DNA of 64,000 bases, from NCBI RefSeq assembly GCF_003048255.1, contig NZ_CP028487.1:1116001-1180000 (forward strand). The letters run 5' to 3'. Under the pieces are notes generated by a model. It was not told the origin of the DNA and did not search any database. It saw nothing but the letters and a program-made list of their open reading frames with translations. Below are positions 63,973 to 64,000 of the stretch, one piece after another; within the stretch, counting starts at the first letter, position 1, and each line of letters begins with the position of its first letter. This stretch comes from Yersinia massiliensis (GTDB lineage Bacteria; Pseudomonadota; Gammaproteobacteria; Enterobacterales; Enterobacteriaceae). A program made the translations under genes and the position numbers.

Positions 63973-64000
63973 AAAAAAGCCGCAATTGATAAGCGGCTTT
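63973..64000 (-). terminator. Terminator of a minus-strand gene beyond the window
   Basis: AAAAAAGCCGC and GCGGCTTT flank AATTGATAA. Read on the minus strand the hairpin is followed by six Us, so it should end a convergent gene that starts to the right of the window. Confidence 0.8.

Overview
The window is chromosomal DNA from an enterobacterium, almost certainly a Yersinia (Yersiniaceae). Evidence: the tmRNA encodes the proteolysis tag ANDSQYESAALAA; the urease locus has the Yersinia order (ynt nickel ABC transporter, ureABCEFGD, yut urea channel, NiCoT nickel permease, hdeB-like gene); and housekeeping genes (smpB-ratAB-bamE-recN-nadK-grpE, ung, grcA, nrdHIEF) are very close to enterobacterial homologues. 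The ureD reading frame is open through a run of six Gs, so this is not the Y. pestis-type urease-negative allele.

Layout. 1-4.5 kb: class Ib ribonucleotide reductase operon nrdHIEF (minus strand) behind two NrdR boxes. 4.5-9.2 kb: an AhpD-like protein with a divergent MocR regulator, an ElaB/YqjD-like membrane protein, acid-shock gene asr with an RstA box, and three small conserved genes. 9.6-23.7 kb: acid-survival block with nickel import (yntABCDE and a NiCoT permease), urea entry (yut), urease and its maturation factors, and a periplasmic HdeB-like chaperone. 24-27.5 kb: Kch potassium channel, tandem crcB fluoride channels, and a PQQ-type sugar dehydrogenase. 28.1-32 kb: chitobiose genes chbBCA, chbR and chbG, without chbF. 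32.1-42.2 kb: a secreted glycoside-hydrolase-like protein, then the complete ferric citrate locus fecIRABCDE behind a Fur box. 42.5-46.2 kb: a decayed dienelactone hydrolase, a MerR-type three-gene operon with its own 19-bp-spacer promoter, a RidA protein and a P-loop protein.

46.2-56.7 kb is an AT-rich genomic island integrated at the 3' end of ssrA (tmRNA). It carries a YfjP/YeeP-like GTPase truncated at an att-like sequence, a LlaJI/McrBC-like restriction unit (nuclease plus McrB-type AAA+ motor) divergent from a cytosine-5 methyltransferase with an N-terminal helix-turn-helix, and a gene split into three frames by two -1 shifts at A-runs. It also carries an AlpA-like regulator, the stump of a DUF3987-type protein, an IS3-family element, and a P4-type integrase cut off by that IS before its catalytic tyrosine. 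The left edge holds an older 22-codon integrase remnant with the same upstream repeat module and a terminator resembling that of ssrA, so at least two elements appear to have entered this site.

56.7-64 kb: conserved core genes with clear regulatory sites: LexA boxes before recN, a sigma-32 promoter before grpE, and two FNR boxes 53 bp apart before grcA.

The most novel parts are the island: its HTH-methyltransferase/LlaJI-like restriction unit, the 34-bp perfect palindrome beside it, the frame-split gene of about 586 codons, and the record of tandem integration followed by IS-associated deletion.
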